A stretch of 55,452 nt of DNA from an uncultured Flavobacteriales bacterium (GCA_913058295.1 CAJXRD010000016.1:1-55452), one strand, 5' to 3'; shown: positions 26,882 to 37,865, counted from the first letter of the stretch. Notes: generated by a model not told the origin, from the sequence alone. A program made the numbers and translations.

Positions 26882-29521
26882 TTATTCTTTTATTATTCTT
26901 TTTACAGTGCTAAACTCAACTCCATCTATTTTTAAAAAATACATCCCAGCTGCCAAATTTTCTACATTTATTTTTTTTTCAAATCCATATTCAATAAATT
27001 CATTGGATTGAATTAATTTTCCATTAACATCATAAATTGAAGTTTTTAATGAAAATAATTTTTTATAGCTTAACATTATAATTTCGTCTTGACTTGGGTT
27101 GGGATATATTTCTATAAAACCCTCTAAAACTTCTTCTTGTTTAATATTTAAAATAAAAGTACAACTGGATTGATTGCCATCTAAATCTGAAACTTCAATT
27201 TCAATTGTATAGGCTCCAGCCTCAAGATAGGTGCCTCCAATAGGTTTTTGATAAAAAATAAATTCATCAAAACAATAATCATAAACATCAGAAGAACTAG
27301 AAAAATCATCTAAAGCATATTTTCTCTTATCTATAGGCAATGTAATTTCAATATTTTCAGGGCAAGTTATTTCTGGCGCAGTAGTATCTACAACAACCTC
27401 TATAGTACCACTACTAGTAGAAGCTTCTGTACATTCACTTTCTAGAATTTCATAAGTTACCGTATGTACTCCAATTCCTGCAACAACTGGTTCAAATGAG
27501 AATGTAGTTCCGTTTCCACCGTCAATAACACCAGGCCCACTATAAACACCTCCATAGGGTAATCCTCCTTCTAACCATCTTAGCTTATCTATATTAGAGC
27601 ATATATTTCCTAAATAAAATTGAAAATCTGAAGTTCTGGGTGGCACTGTAAAATCTTCTCTGCCATCTATTAAAGACGTTGAATTTCCTTGTGAAGCATA
27701 TATTCCTAAGCCCCTTTTTGCAAAAGCTTCCCATAGCAAACATTCATATGCACTTCCATAAATTGACCTAAAAGCCTCCATAACAGCATCTCGTGAGTCT
27801 ATAAACCCAGAAGGGCAATCTACTAATTTTAAGCTTTCGGTAACAATTGCTAATGCTATAATATTACCTGCATCTTGATTTATATCTCCAGTAAAGTTAA
27901 AAAGGTCCGGATCATAACCAAATTCATCAATTAAAACCCAAGTTAATTCCCATAAGATGGAAGTCCAAACAGAGCCAACCTGATGTTTCTTTACATAATT
28001 TATTATAAAATCATAGGTCTGTGGATTAATACTCATATCTGTACTATATGGATAAGGTCTTATTCCACTGCCGTTTTCTCCTTGACCAATTAGATAGGTT
28101 GCTATTCCTCTTGACCTAGTACTTAGGTCGTCTGAAGACATAGTAAACATTAATCCAAACCAATCTGACCAGCCTTCTGAAGGTGTTTCAATATCTCTAC
28201 AAATAGCACCTCCAAAACCGCCCCCGATTAGTCTTCTAGTAATACCATGTGCATATTCATGAACTAATACTAAATTATCGAAAGCAATATCTTTATCCCC
28301 ACAAACATCAATTTTTATATAGGACCTTTCTCCATCATCACTAGGATAAAAATAAGCATTACAACCATTCAAATCATATTGCCCAATTATATATAGAGAA
28401 TCATCATCTGACCCTACCCCTAAAAAATCATTTTCTTGGAAATTACCGCCATCCCCGTTAAAGCCATATACATATAATATATCATGTAGCATATTTCCCC
28501 AATAAAACACATTTGTTAATGAAGCGTCTTTATATCTATTTCCTTCAGAAAAATCTTGATCAAATTCGTACCCTGAAAAATCTAACATGTCACCAGCATC
28601 AGGCTGATAGCCTTCATTCCGATTAGGCCCTAAAAAAACATTTACATTATTCCCTCTTGTAGTATTATATTCATTCCCTATAATTCCATCCAAATCATGC
28701 CATCCAAAAGGGGATGCAATATTATTTAAAGGATTAGTAACAATAGTTCTTTCTCCATAATATGGGTTTTCTATAGGCATTTCAAAAACTTCATAACATT
28801 CTTCACAATCTACTATATTACCTACTGAATTTTCTGTCTTTAATACCTTGGGATTATCATATTGTAGATTACTTTTAAAATTATCTTGGGCAATACAGGA
28901 AACTACTAAATCTTTCTTATTAATTATTTTTCCTGAAATAGCATCTGCAGAAATTAACCAACTATGTTCAAAACTTGGCTCTAATATTCTTACTTCCCAA
29001 ACCAAGGTTAATTCTTTTTTATCATTTAATTTATAAACTAGTTTAGCTGCAATATCATTAACCGAAATCTCTCCATTACTGATATAAATAGTCTGTTTAG
29101 ATTTCTTTTTTTTATCAAGAATTTTTAAAGGCTCTTTAATTGAATAACCCAATTGTTTCGCTATGGAGTTTGTCACTTCTATAGAAGTAAGAATATTTGA
29201 CAAATTCCCTTTTGCTTTTTTTAAGCTATTATTTATAAAGTTAGAATTACTTTTTAATACTTCTCCATTAGAAAGTAAATGGATACTTGATTCTGTATTG
29301 TTAATTTTTATACCATTAACCGTTTGATAAAAATAAATGTGATTTATCTTACTTGTACTACTTATATGCTGACTGGATAATTCCCATTCTAAGTCCTCTG
29401 GAACCAACTCTCCTTTTGAAAATAATTCTTCAAAATGATCATTGATTATTCCTGAAAATTCTTGGGCATTTAAATTTTCAGAAAAAACAATAAAAATAAT
29501 GAATAGGTAAATAATTTTCAT
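26882..29521 (-). CDS. M36 (fungalysin-like) metallopeptidase, T9SS-secreted, short form
   Basis: 879 residues: signal peptide (to about residue 19), an FTP-type propeptide (HIYFYQTVNGIKI region), and the M36 catalytic domain with zinc site HEYAH at 421-425 and downstream glutamate in SEGWSDWFG. After it comes a beta domain with one HYR-like module (APEITCPENIEI) and a type IX sorting tail (IEIYPNPSQDEI to the end). M36 enzymes are broad-specificity extracellular zinc endopeptidases; the propeptide keeps them inactive until export. It is the shortest and most diverged of three tandem paralogues. Confidence 0.93.
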   Translation of the reverse strand: MKIIYLFIIFIVFSENLNAQEFSGIINDHFEELFSKGELVPEDLEWELSSQHISSTSKINHIYFYQTVNGIKINNTESSIHLLSNGEVLKSNSNFINNSLKKAKGNLSNILTSIEVTNSIAKQLGYSIKEPLKILDKKKKSKQTIYISNGEISVNDIAAKLVYKLNDKKELTLVWEVRILEPSFEHSWLISADAISGKIINKKDLVVSCIAQDNFKSNLQYDNPKVLKTENSVGNIVDCEECYEVFEMPIENPYYGERTIVTNPLNNIASPFGWHDLDGIIGNEYNTTRGNNVNVFLGPNRNEGYQPDAGDMLDFSGYEFDQDFSEGNRYKDASLTNVFYWGNMLHDILYVYGFNGDGGNFQENDFLGVGSDDDSLYIIGQYDLNGCNAYFYPSDDGERSYIKIDVCGDKDIAFDNLVLVHEYAHGITRRLIGGGFGGAICRDIETPSEGWSDWFGLMFTMSSDDLSTRSRGIATYLIGQGENGSGIRPYPYSTDMSINPQTYDFIINYVKKHQVGSVWTSILWELTWVLIDEFGYDPDLFNFTGDINQDAGNIIALAIVTESLKLVDCPSGFIDSRDAVMEAFRSIYGSAYECLLWEAFAKRGLGIYASQGNSTSLIDGREDFTVPPRTSDFQFYLGNICSNIDKLRWLEGGLPYGGVYSGPGVIDGGNGTTFSFEPVVAGIGVHTVTYEILESECTEASTSSGTIEVVVDTTAPEITCPENIEITLPIDKRKYALDDFSSSSDVYDYCFDEFIFYQKPIGGTYLEAGAYTIEIEVSDLDGNQSSCTFILNIKQEEVLEGFIEIYPNPSQDEIIMLSYKKLFSLKTSIYDVNGKLIQSNEFIEYGFEKKINVENLAAGMYFLKIDGVEFSTVKRIIKE

Positions 29522-29726
29522 TTAAAGTTGTTTGATGGTTAATTATTGCAATTTAACTCTTCCTTGTCATATGTTAATAAATATTATAATTAGCTAGAAA
29601 TTAATAATTCAAGGCTCTTAAAGCTATGTTAAAGTAAGTAAATAAATAGCGGGGAGAGAGCAAACCCGATAATAAGTTACTCCATACAATTCAGTTTATA
29701 AAAATAAAAAAAGCTAATAATACAGT

Positions 29727-29759
29727 AAGACCCCTGAGTTAAATTGACTTAGGGGTCTT
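29727..29759. terminator. Hairpin downstream of the middle M36 gene
   Basis: AAGACCCCTGAGT (29727-29739) pairs with ACTTAGGGGTCTT (29747-29759) with one wobble. It lies 26 bases beyond the stop of the leftward gene. The T-run is on the rightward side, so termination of the leftward transcript would be weaker; it may act as a 3'-end stabiliser. The rest of 29522-29784 holds nothing recognisable. Confidence 0.6.
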
Positions 29760-29784
29760 TTAATTATTTTTTTTTTAAATATTA

Positions 29785-32700
29785 TTATAGCTTTATTATT
29801 TGTCTAATAATACTAGTTTCTTCAGATAGAATTTTAATAAAATACATTCCAGAAGCTAAATTTTCAATAGACATAGATGTTTCTACATTAGAATTTGAAA
29901 GATCAAACGACTTTATAATTCTTCCATTTACATCTGTTACTGTAGCATTTACTAAACCTACAGAACCATTATTTACTAAAGTTAATTGACCCTTAGTAGG
30001 ATTTGGATACAATACAATATTCTTATCCAACTCATAACTTTCTGTTGATAATTCGCAAGCTAATAATGGATCGGTTACTGTAATATCTGCAGTACAAGTA
30101 TTGGTGTTTCCATTACCATCATCTATGGTAACGGTAATACTTGTTGTACCTATATCATCACAAGTAAATAACTCTTGACTTAAAGTAACAGTAGTTGGTG
30201 AACCGCAATTATCCGCAGTATTTCCAGGCAAATAATAAAATGCAACATAATCATTTGTTGCACTCCAAGTTTGTGAGTTTCTACCTGGAGTAGCAATTCC
30301 TATGGTACCATCAGCATTTTCAATTCCTTGTGTCACTGATCCATCTGCAGGAATAGATTCACTATGAATTTCTATTCTATTAGAACCTTCAAATAAATGT
30401 AATTGAGATGTTACCTGATTTGAAGTGCCATAAAAAGGAACTCCATCAAACTCTACAATTAACTTTCGATCAGGTGCATCTCCAATAGTTTCATAACTTA
30501 TAGATCCACCAGATGAAGGGTTTAAATCTTCCCAAGCCAATGCAATTAAATTACTCGGAGGGCCTACTGATGGTAATATACCACCATTGCAACATCCATT
30601 AGTGCCATCATTAGAAAAAGTGACAAACCCATTTGAAGAAATATAAAAATTTGTATAATCAACTTCGTAAAAGTTAAATGCAAAACCAATATCTAAAGCA
30701 TTTGATACTGCATCATCATTCAAACTAACATTAGTTCCAGAAATTGCAATTGGTGCAAATGTTCCTGATTGGTCTACCGTCATATCTCCTGGCAAAACAT
30801 TTATAACAACATCTTGCAGAGTAAGTATTGCTTCTCCATTTTCATCTAATTCTAGATCAACATTTTGACAAACAATTTCTGGAACATCAGTTGTAACTTC
30901 AATATCATCTGAAGCGGCTCCAGTTGCACATGCAGAAACTACATCATAATCAATAGTATGAATACCTATTCCAGCTATTTCTGGATCAAAATTATAAGTA
31001 AGTCCATCCCCATTATCAGTCACTCCTAATCCAGAGTAAACTCCTCCTATTGGAGTACCACCTCCATAAACTTGAACACCTTGTCCTACACAAACTTCAT
31101 CTTCTGTATCGATTGCTGGTACTGGAGAATCAAAAGCTTCTGTACCATCTGACACACTACCAGAAGAACCTTGATCTGCACTAAACCCTAGCCCTCTTTT
31201 TGCAAAAGCTTCCCAAAGTATACATTCGTTTGCTCCACCATAAATAGCTTGGTCTGCTGCAAATATTGCATCTCTACCATCCACAAATCCTGGGCTACAA
31301 GGCTGTAGTTTCATACCTTCTGTAACAATTGCCATTGCGACAACATTACCAGCATCTAAATTTGTATCACCTGTAAAATTATAAATATCAGCATCCCACC
31401 CATGTTCGTCTATTAATGCCCAGCTTACTTCCCATAGCATTGTTGCCCATACAGAACCAACTCCATGGGGTATAGCTGCAGTTTTAATATTATCATAGGT
31501 CTGTGGATTTACACCCATATCTGTACTGTAAGGAAAAGGTCTTATCCCATCTCCTCCAGGACCTTGTCCAAACAAATAAGTACCAACTCCACGAGAATCT
31601 GTACCAGTATCACCTGGCTCAATAGTCATCATAACTCCATAATAATCACTCCAACCTTCACCCATTTGCTCGGTATTCCCTAAACAACCTGAAGATGCTG
31701 GCCCACCAGTTAATCGATTGGAGATTCCATGCCCATATTCATGAACAATTACTAAATTATCAAAATCACCATCTTTATCGTTACATACATACATTTGCAT
31801 GGTGGGATTATTTCCATCTGGGGGTGTTCCAAAATTTGCATTACAGGTTCCAGATCCATCTTGAGCCTCTGCATTTACATAATCGGATCCTGTTCCTCCA
31901 TTACCATAATTATTTTCTTGGAAATTTCCGCTTACTTCATCAAAACCGTAAGTATACATTACATCATGTATAATATTATTCCAGTAAAACAAATTAGTGA
32001 TGGCAGCATCTTCATATTGATTTGCATTAGAATAAACCTCATCAAAAGGATATCCAGTGAAATTTAAATCTGTTCCTCCATCTGGCTGATAACCTTGATT
32101 ATCACCATCTTCATAGGCATCGACATTGTTTCCTCTAGTTACTGTAAAGTCAGCACCTGAAACACCATCTGTATCATGCCATCCAAAAGGGGATGCTGTT
32201 GTATCTTCCATTCCATTCTCTATAGACCTTGCCCCATAATAAGGGCTCTCAATAGGCATAGCTATTACCTCATAACATGCAATACAACCTCCATTTTCTT
32301 CAGATAATTCTGAATAGTTTGGAATATCATATAAATTGCTATTATTATTTAAAGTTTCATGAATGGTGTGATCATGGTCAAAAGAACAACTTACCATCCA
32401 GTTGTTTTTATTCAATATAGTTCCTGTACTAGCATCAACTCTCATACTCCACCAATCTTGTTGACTTATTTCTTGAATTGAAATATCCCAAGCTAAAACA
32501 AGTTTATTGCTTTCAGTAATATGATATACCAGTTTTGCTGGGATATTACTTAATGAAATCCCTCCATTACTCATGACAGTTTTTTGATCATTTCCTTGGC
32601 TTTCTTCTAATACTATAATAGCTTCAGTAATTGTATATCCCAATTGGTTTGCAGCAGCTGCAACAGCTTGTGCAGCATTTATGGAAGGTGATGAACTACC

Positions 32701-33018
32701 AATCACTTTATCTGAACTTTTAAGTATGAATTTATTATTTGAAGAAATTGTTTCTCCATTTAAAATGTGAATACTAGATTGTGTTCCATACACCTCAACA
32801 TCATTTAAAAACTGCGTAAAGTATACGTGTTGAACATTACTTGTTCGACTAATATTATCATCGGTTACTAACCATTGCACATCATTGGATAATAAATCAT
32901 CATTTTCTAACAATACTTCAAAATGATTTGATAAATTTTGGGAATAGTTTTGGGCTTTTACCTGTGCTGTAAAAACACAAAATAACCCCAAAAAAAAGAG
33001 TGAAATAATTCTTTTCAT
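29785..33018 (-). CDS. M36 (fungalysin-like) metallopeptidase, T9SS-secreted, middle form
   Basis: 1077 residues. The N-terminal ~650 residues are collinear with the larger paralogue upstream: signal peptide ending at QVKAQ, FTP-type propeptide, zinc site VHEYGHGISNRL near residue 426 and glutamate in MGEGWSDYYG. The C-terminal third differs: a beta domain with Ig-like strands (GIHTIDYDVVSACATG), a segment resembling nidogen-type extracellular domains (FYISSNGFVTFSND), a half HYR-like unit, then the sorting tail (VLYPNPTKGQL, ending SIIRQIIKL). It is probably a surface or released endopeptidase. Confidence 0.94.
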   Translation of the reverse strand: MKRIISLFFLGLFCVFTAQVKAQNYSQNLSNHFEVLLENDDLLSNDVQWLVTDDNISRTSNVQHVYFTQFLNDVEVYGTQSSIHILNGETISSNNKFILKSSDKVIGSSSPSINAAQAVAAAANQLGYTITEAIIVLEESQGNDQKTVMSNGGISLSNIPAKLVYHITESNKLVLAWDISIQEISQQDWWSMRVDASTGTILNKNNWMVSCSFDHDHTIHETLNNNSNLYDIPNYSELSEENGGCIACYEVIAMPIESPYYGARSIENGMEDTTASPFGWHDTDGVSGADFTVTRGNNVDAYEDGDNQGYQPDGGTDLNFTGYPFDEVYSNANQYEDAAITNLFYWNNIIHDVMYTYGFDEVSGNFQENNYGNGGTGSDYVNAEAQDGSGTCNANFGTPPDGNNPTMQMYVCNDKDGDFDNLVIVHEYGHGISNRLTGGPASSGCLGNTEQMGEGWSDYYGVMMTIEPGDTGTDSRGVGTYLFGQGPGGDGIRPFPYSTDMGVNPQTYDNIKTAAIPHGVGSVWATMLWEVSWALIDEHGWDADIYNFTGDTNLDAGNVVAMAIVTEGMKLQPCSPGFVDGRDAIFAADQAIYGGANECILWEAFAKRGLGFSADQGSSGSVSDGTEAFDSPVPAIDTEDEVCVGQGVQVYGGGTPIGGVYSGLGVTDNGDGLTYNFDPEIAGIGIHTIDYDVVSACATGAASDDIEVTTDVPEIVCQNVDLELDENGEAILTLQDVVINVLPGDMTVDQSGTFAPIAISGTNVSLNDDAVSNALDIGFAFNFYEVDYTNFYISSNGFVTFSNDGTNGCCNGGILPSVGPPSNLIALAWEDLNPSSGGSISYETIGDAPDRKLIVEFDGVPFYGTSNQVTSQLHLFEGSNRIEIHSESIPADGSVTQGIENADGTIGIATPGRNSQTWSATNDYVAFYYLPGNTADNCGSPTTVTLSQELFTCDDIGTTSITVTIDDGNGNTNTCTADITVTDPLLACELSTESYELDKNIVLYPNPTKGQLTLVNNGSVGLVNATVTDVNGRIIKSFDLSNSNVETSMSIENLASGMYFIKILSEETSIIRQIIKL

Positions 33019-33190
33019 AATTGGTTAAAGTTTAGTTTAAAGTTTAAGTTAAATCTTAAGAATGTTAAGAGTCTCAAGGATTTATAAAACTAAAGAAAAT
33101 ATACCTAATAATAAAGCTCTCATTTTTATTATATTATTCATATATCAACAAAAAAATACATTACTATTTTTTGAAAAGATGTATAATAAA

Positions 33191-33222
33191 AAAGTCCAGA
33201 GAATAACAACTCTCTGGACTTT
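33191..33222 (-). terminator. Terminator of the long M36 gene
   Basis: Read leftward: AAAGTCCAGAGA, an 8-base loop, TCTCTGGACTTT, then a T-run. It lies about 40 bases past the stop. Confidence 0.9.
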
Positions 33223-33261
33223 AAAAAACCTTTGTAAGAAAGGGTGTAATTGTATAATATA

Positions 33262-36200
33262 TTATCGTTTAACGAACCTTTTAATTACTGCTTCGCTATC
33301 CGTATTTAATCTAACAAAATAAACACCATTTGAATAGTTTTCAATTTGTATTTTAGTTTCGATACCAGAATTAGACATATCCATCTTCTGAATTATTCTT
33401 CCACTAACATCAACTATTGTTGCGACTAGTAGTTGTTTATTTGAATTATTCACTAAATAAACTTGATGATTTGCTGGGTTAGGGTATAATACGATGCTAT
33501 TAGAAAACTCTACCTCATTGGTTCCTAATATTTCATCAACAGTCAAGTTAAATGTACAAGTAACCTCATTACCAGAATCATCTGTTGCTGTTAAAGTTAT
33601 AATAGTAACTCCAATACCAACTTCGGTACCAGTAACTGGATCCTGTGTAATCGTTGGATTAGTAGTACAGTTATCTGTAGCAGTAGCAGTCGTAGTATAA
33701 TCTAAAATAGTATATAATTCTCCTGCATTTACAGATACTATAAGATCATCTGGACAAGTAATTTCTGGATCAATATTATCTAATACGGTAACTACCTGAA
33801 TACATGTACTAGTAATTCCTGAATTATCTGTAATTGTCCAAGTAACATTAGTTACTCCTAAAGGATATTCAGAAGGCGCGTTATTTGTAACAGATTGTAT
33901 ACCACAATTATCTGAAGTAATAGGGTCGATTAAAACAACTCCTGAAGCAGCACATTGATCTGCATCTACAAATACAATTATGTTTTCTGAGCAAGATATT
34001 TCTGGCGCTGTATCATCAATTACTGTCACAGTTTGTGAACAAGTATTTATGTTTCCAGCTGTATCTGTAACTGTCCAAATTACTGTTGTTTCTCCTAATG
34101 GAAATGTGGATGGAGCATTGTTTGATAAAGATTGAATACTACAATTATCTGAAGTAGTTGGATCCTCTAAAACAACTCCTGAAGCAGAACAATTATCTAA
34201 ATCTACAATTACCTCTATGTTTGATGAACAAGATATTAATGGATCTATATCATCTATTACAGTTATAACTTGAGAACAAGTATTTGTATTTCCAGCAGTA
34301 TCTGTAACTGTCCAAATTACTGTTGTGTCACCCAAAGGTAAATTAGCTGGAGCATTGTTTGTTAGGGATTGTATACTACAATTATCTGAAGCAGTTGGAT
34401 CATCCAGAACAACACCTGTAGCTAAACAACTATTTACATCTGTACTAATCTCCACGTTTGGTATACAAGAAATTAATGGATCTATATCATCTATAACGGT
34501 AACAATTTGTGTACAAGTATTCGTATTACCTGCAGTATCCGTAACTGTCCATATTACATTTGTATTTCCAATTGGGAATGAACTTGGCGCATCATTTAAA
34601 ACAGATGCTATGCCACAATTATCTGAAGTTGCAGGATCTATCAATACCACGCCTGATGCAAAACAATTAGTAGTATCCGCACTTACATCAATATCTATAG
34701 AACAAGCTATCGTTGGTAACATTAAGTCTCCTGTAATCTCTGTAATTGTTCTTGCTCCTGGACAACTAGCAGAACCAATTGCTATATCATCATTAGGTAC
34801 TCCAAAATCTTCAGTTTCACAAGTTCCAGACCAATCCAAAGAAGAATCTGTATCGCCAGTTCTTCTAAAAGATCCAGCACATTCTGTTGTTAGGGCAGCG
34901 CCATCACCTGTCCAATCAAGGTCTGCAGCTGTAATATTAAATCCGTTTATCGAAACATTTAATCCGGATATTTGGGCAGCAGTAAAATTCCAAAATACAG
35001 AATCAACAACATTTCCTAAATCATCTATAATGATTATCCAACCTGTTCCGGATGGATCCCAAAAAATATTATTTCCCCAATAATCTGCTCCTCCATTATC
35101 ATTCCAATTTACAACGGTATCTGATCCCATTACGCCTAATGATTGTACAATAGTATTCATTGCATTTACATCTGGATAAGGGTCTTTACTTAATGCTATA
35201 CTATATCCTGTATAATCAAAAGCCTGTCCCACATTTTGAATTTCCAATTGATCAGGAGTTTCTAAATCAATTTCAGAAATCACCAACTTAGATAATACTC
35301 CCGGTGCTGATTCCTGAGCATAAACATTCATATTGCCAAGGGGTGTAAACGTATAAGACTCCCCTTCAAAAAGAAAGTTTCCACCAAATTCAGCATCGTA
35401 CCAACGTATTACATTCCCTGGATCTCCTAAAGTTGCAGTAATGGTAACTTCCTCACCTATACAAAAATTTGAAGCACCTGTTGTAGTTGGTCCTGCTGGT
35501 GAAGCAATAACCTCTATTGTATCTGAAGCCGTTGATGCTGTAGAACAAGTTCCTGAATCAACATCATAAGTAATGGTATGTATTCCAACACCAGCAACAC
35601 TTGGATCGAATGAATATGTTGATCCATTTCCATCATCAACAACACCATTACCACTATATTCACCTCCAGATGGAGTTCCTCCAATAAGTCCTGTTAATAT
35701 AGCAACAGTAGAACAAACATCTCCTGGAGCATTAAAAGCTGCAACTCCAGTTGGAGTATCAAAAGCTTCTGTACCATCAGATCTATTACTCGATGAACCT
35801 TGATCTGCACTTAAACCAAGTCCTCTTTTTGCAAAAGCATTCCAAATTGAACATTCGTTGATACCTCCATATAAAGCTAAATCGGCTGCTAAAATAGCAT
35901 CTCTTCCATCCACAAATCCTGGACTACAAGGTTGTAATTTCATTCCTTCAGTAACTAGTGCCATTGTCATAACATTTCCTGCATCTAAGTTAGGATCCCC
36001 TGTAAAATTATAAATATCTGCATCCCATCCATGATCATCGACTAAAGTCCAGTTTAATTCCCAAAGCATAGTTGCCCAAACAGAACCAATTCCATGTGGT
36101 ATAGAAGCAGTTTTTATATCATTATAAGTTTGTGGGTTTACACCCATATCAGTACTATAAGGAAAAGGTCTAATACCTGCTCCTCCAGGTCCTTGTCCAA

Positions 36201-37647
36201 ATAAATAAGTTCCTACTGCTCTAGAATTGACACCTGAATCTCCTGGTTCAATAGACATCATAACCCCATAAAAATCACTCCATCCTTCACCCATTTGTTC
36301 CGTATTATTTAAACAGCCAGAATTTGAGGGACCTCCTGTTAATCTATTAGAAATTCCATGACCATATTCATGAACGATTACCAAATTATCAAAATCTCCA
36401 TCTTTATCACCACACACATACATTTGCATTGTAGGGTTACCTCCATCACCTGGAGTTCCAAAGTTTGCATTACAAGTACCCGATCCATCTTGTGCTTCTG
36501 CATTTACATAGTCACTTCCTGCACCACCATTACCATAATTGTTTTCTTGAAAATTACCACTAGCTTCATCAAAACCATAAGCATACATTACATCATGAAT
36601 GATATTATTCCAATAAAATAAGTTAGTGATCGCTGCATCTTCATATTGATTTGCGTTAGAATAAATCTGACTGAAAGCAAAACCTGAAAAATCTAAATTT
36701 GCTCCTCCATTAGGCTGATAACCTGAATTATTACCATCTTCATATGCATTAACATTATTACCTCTTGTTACAGTAAACTCAGCTCCTGCTGTTCCATTTG
36801 TGTCATGCCATCCAAAAGGTGAAGCAGTTGCATCTTCAATTCCAGACTCTATAGATCTAGATCCAAAATAAGGGCTCTCAATAGGCATTGCAAATACCTC
36901 ATAACAAATATTACAGGCAGTATTTTCTTCTGAAAGCTCTGAATAGTTTGGAATATCGAATAAGTTGGTGTTATAGTTAAGACTTTCATGTTTATCATGG
37001 TCATGTTCAAAAGAACAAGTTAGCATCCAGTTATTTTTATTCAAGATAGCACCTGTACTAGCATCCACTCTAATGCTCCACCAATTCTGTTGACTTATTT
37101 CTTGAATTGAAATATCCCAAGCTAAAACAAGTGTATTGTTTTCTGATACGTGATATACCAACTTTGCAGGAATATTGCTCAATGAAATTCCACCATTACT
37201 CAAAATTGTTTTTTGACTGTTTCCTTTATCTACTTCTAAAACTGTTATCGTTTCAGTAATTTCATAACCCAGTTGGTTTGCAGCAGTTGTAATAGCCTGC
37301 GCAGCATTTATAGTAGGAGATGAATTTCCTGAAACTTTATCTGTACTATTGCTAATAAATTTATTACTTGAAGAAATTGTTTCTCCATTTAAAATATGAA
37401 TACCAGATTGTGTTCCATATACTTCAATCTCATTTATAGATTGGGTAAAGTATATGTGCTGAATACCGCTAGTTCGACTAACATTTTCATTGCTTACTAT
37501 CCATTGAATATCATTGGGTAATAAATCATTTTGTTCTAATAAATTATCAAAATGATTAGCTAGGTTTTGTTTGTAATTTTGAGCTTTAACTTGCATAGAA
37601 AAAACACAAAATAGTCCCAAAAACAAAATAAGAGTAATTTTTTTCAT
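33262..37647 (-). CDS. M36 (fungalysin-like) metallopeptidase with lamin-tail-like and HYR modules, T9SS-secreted
   Basis: 1461 residues. Order: signal peptide (1-22), FTP-type propeptide, M36 catalytic domain with HEYGH at 426-430 and Glu in MGEGWSDFYG near 454, an Ig-like segment, a lamin-tail-like region (KLVISEIDLETPDQLEIQNV, about 805 on), five HYR modules (about 980-1375) and a sorting tail (VLYPNPANHQV, 1376-1461). The first four HYR modules are 79 residues each and nearly identical, with paired cysteines. HYR and lamin-tail modules are non-catalytic and common in cell-surface proteins; here they probably bind substrate or space the enzyme from the cell. It is the first and longest of the three paralogues. 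Confidence 0.94.
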   Translation of the reverse strand: MKKITLILFLGLFCVFSMQVKAQNYKQNLANHFDNLLEQNDLLPNDIQWIVSNENVSRTSGIQHIYFTQSINEIEVYGTQSGIHILNGETISSSNKFISNSTDKVSGNSSPTINAAQAITTAANQLGYEITETITVLEVDKGNSQKTILSNGGISLSNIPAKLVYHVSENNTLVLAWDISIQEISQQNWWSIRVDASTGAILNKNNWMLTCSFEHDHDKHESLNYNTNLFDIPNYSELSEENTACNICYEVFAMPIESPYFGSRSIESGIEDATASPFGWHDTNGTAGAEFTVTRGNNVNAYEDGNNSGYQPNGGANLDFSGFAFSQIYSNANQYEDAAITNLFYWNNIIHDVMYAYGFDEASGNFQENNYGNGGAGSDYVNAEAQDGSGTCNANFGTPGDGGNPTMQMYVCGDKDGDFDNLVIVHEYGHGISNRLTGGPSNSGCLNNTEQMGEGWSDFYGVMMSIEPGDSGVNSRAVGTYLFGQGPGGAGIRPFPYSTDMGVNPQTYNDIKTASIPHGIGSVWATMLWELNWTLVDDHGWDADIYNFTGDPNLDAGNVMTMALVTEGMKLQPCSPGFVDGRDAILAADLALYGGINECSIWNAFAKRGLGLSADQGSSSNRSDGTEAFDTPTGVAAFNAPGDVCSTVAILTGLIGGTPSGGEYSGNGVVDDGNGSTYSFDPSVAGVGIHTITYDVDSGTCSTASTASDTIEVIASPAGPTTTGASNFCIGEEVTITATLGDPGNVIRWYDAEFGGNFLFEGESYTFTPLGNMNVYAQESAPGVLSKLVISEIDLETPDQLEIQNVGQAFDYTGYSIALSKDPYPDVNAMNTIVQSLGVMGSDTVVNWNDNGGADYWGNNIFWDPSGTGWIIIIDDLGNVVDSVFWNFTAAQISGLNVSINGFNITAADLDWTGDGAALTTECAGSFRRTGDTDSSLDWSGTCETEDFGVPNDDIAIGSASCPGARTITEITGDLMLPTIACSIDIDVSADTTNCFASGVVLIDPATSDNCGIASVLNDAPSSFPIGNTNVIWTVTDTAGNTNTCTQIVTVIDDIDPLISCIPNVEISTDVNSCLATGVVLDDPTASDNCSIQSLTNNAPANLPLGDTTVIWTVTDTAGNTNTCSQVITVIDDIDPLISCSSNIEVIVDLDNCSASGVVLEDPTTSDNCSIQSLSNNAPSTFPLGETTVIWTVTDTAGNINTCSQTVTVIDDTAPEISCSENIIVFVDADQCAASGVVLIDPITSDNCGIQSVTNNAPSEYPLGVTNVTWTITDNSGITSTCIQVVTVLDNIDPEITCPDDLIVSVNAGELYTILDYTTTATATDNCTTNPTITQDPVTGTEVGIGVTIITLTATDDSGNEVTCTFNLTVDEILGTNEVEFSNSIVLYPNPANHQVYLVNNSNKQLLVATIVDVSGRIIQKMDMSNSGIETKIQIENYSNGVYFVRLNTDSEAVIKRFVKR
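33763..34710 (-). repeat. Tandem 237-bp repeats encoding four HYR modules
   Basis: Four units of 79 codons; each reads like ISC...CxASGVVLxDPxTSDNC, then PLGxTxVIWTVTD and ends VTVIDDxDP. The regular length and close identity point to unequal recombination or recent duplication. Confidence 0.85.
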
Positions 37648-37865
37648 AATAGGTTTAGATTAAATTTTAGTAATAGTTCGGGGTTTATTAAATTTTAATT
37701 TATTCGTTTAAGTGGTCGAATATACAAATAATATACCGAATATCTATTATATGTGTATTTCAACGATAAAAAAGAGTTTTAAAAGATAGTTTATAAAGCA
37801 ACTTTTTTTTAAAAGAACTTTTAAAAAAATTAGCTAAAATGTTATAATTTCATTCTTTCTGCCCA

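Noticed and set aside
29522-29784. Possible structured RNA in the gap between M36 genes
   Set aside because: Apart from the hairpin at 29727-29759 I see no conserved riboswitch or ncRNA pattern.
33763-34710. Regularly spaced repeats resembling a CRISPR array
   Set aside because: The 237-base units are coding, in frame and contain no short repeat-spacer alternation; they are HYR protein modules.
34325-35083. 252-codon open frame on the plus strand
   Set aside because: Antisense to the HYR and lamin-tail part of the M36 gene; low-complexity composition, no homology-like motifs, explained by repeated codon use on the other strand.
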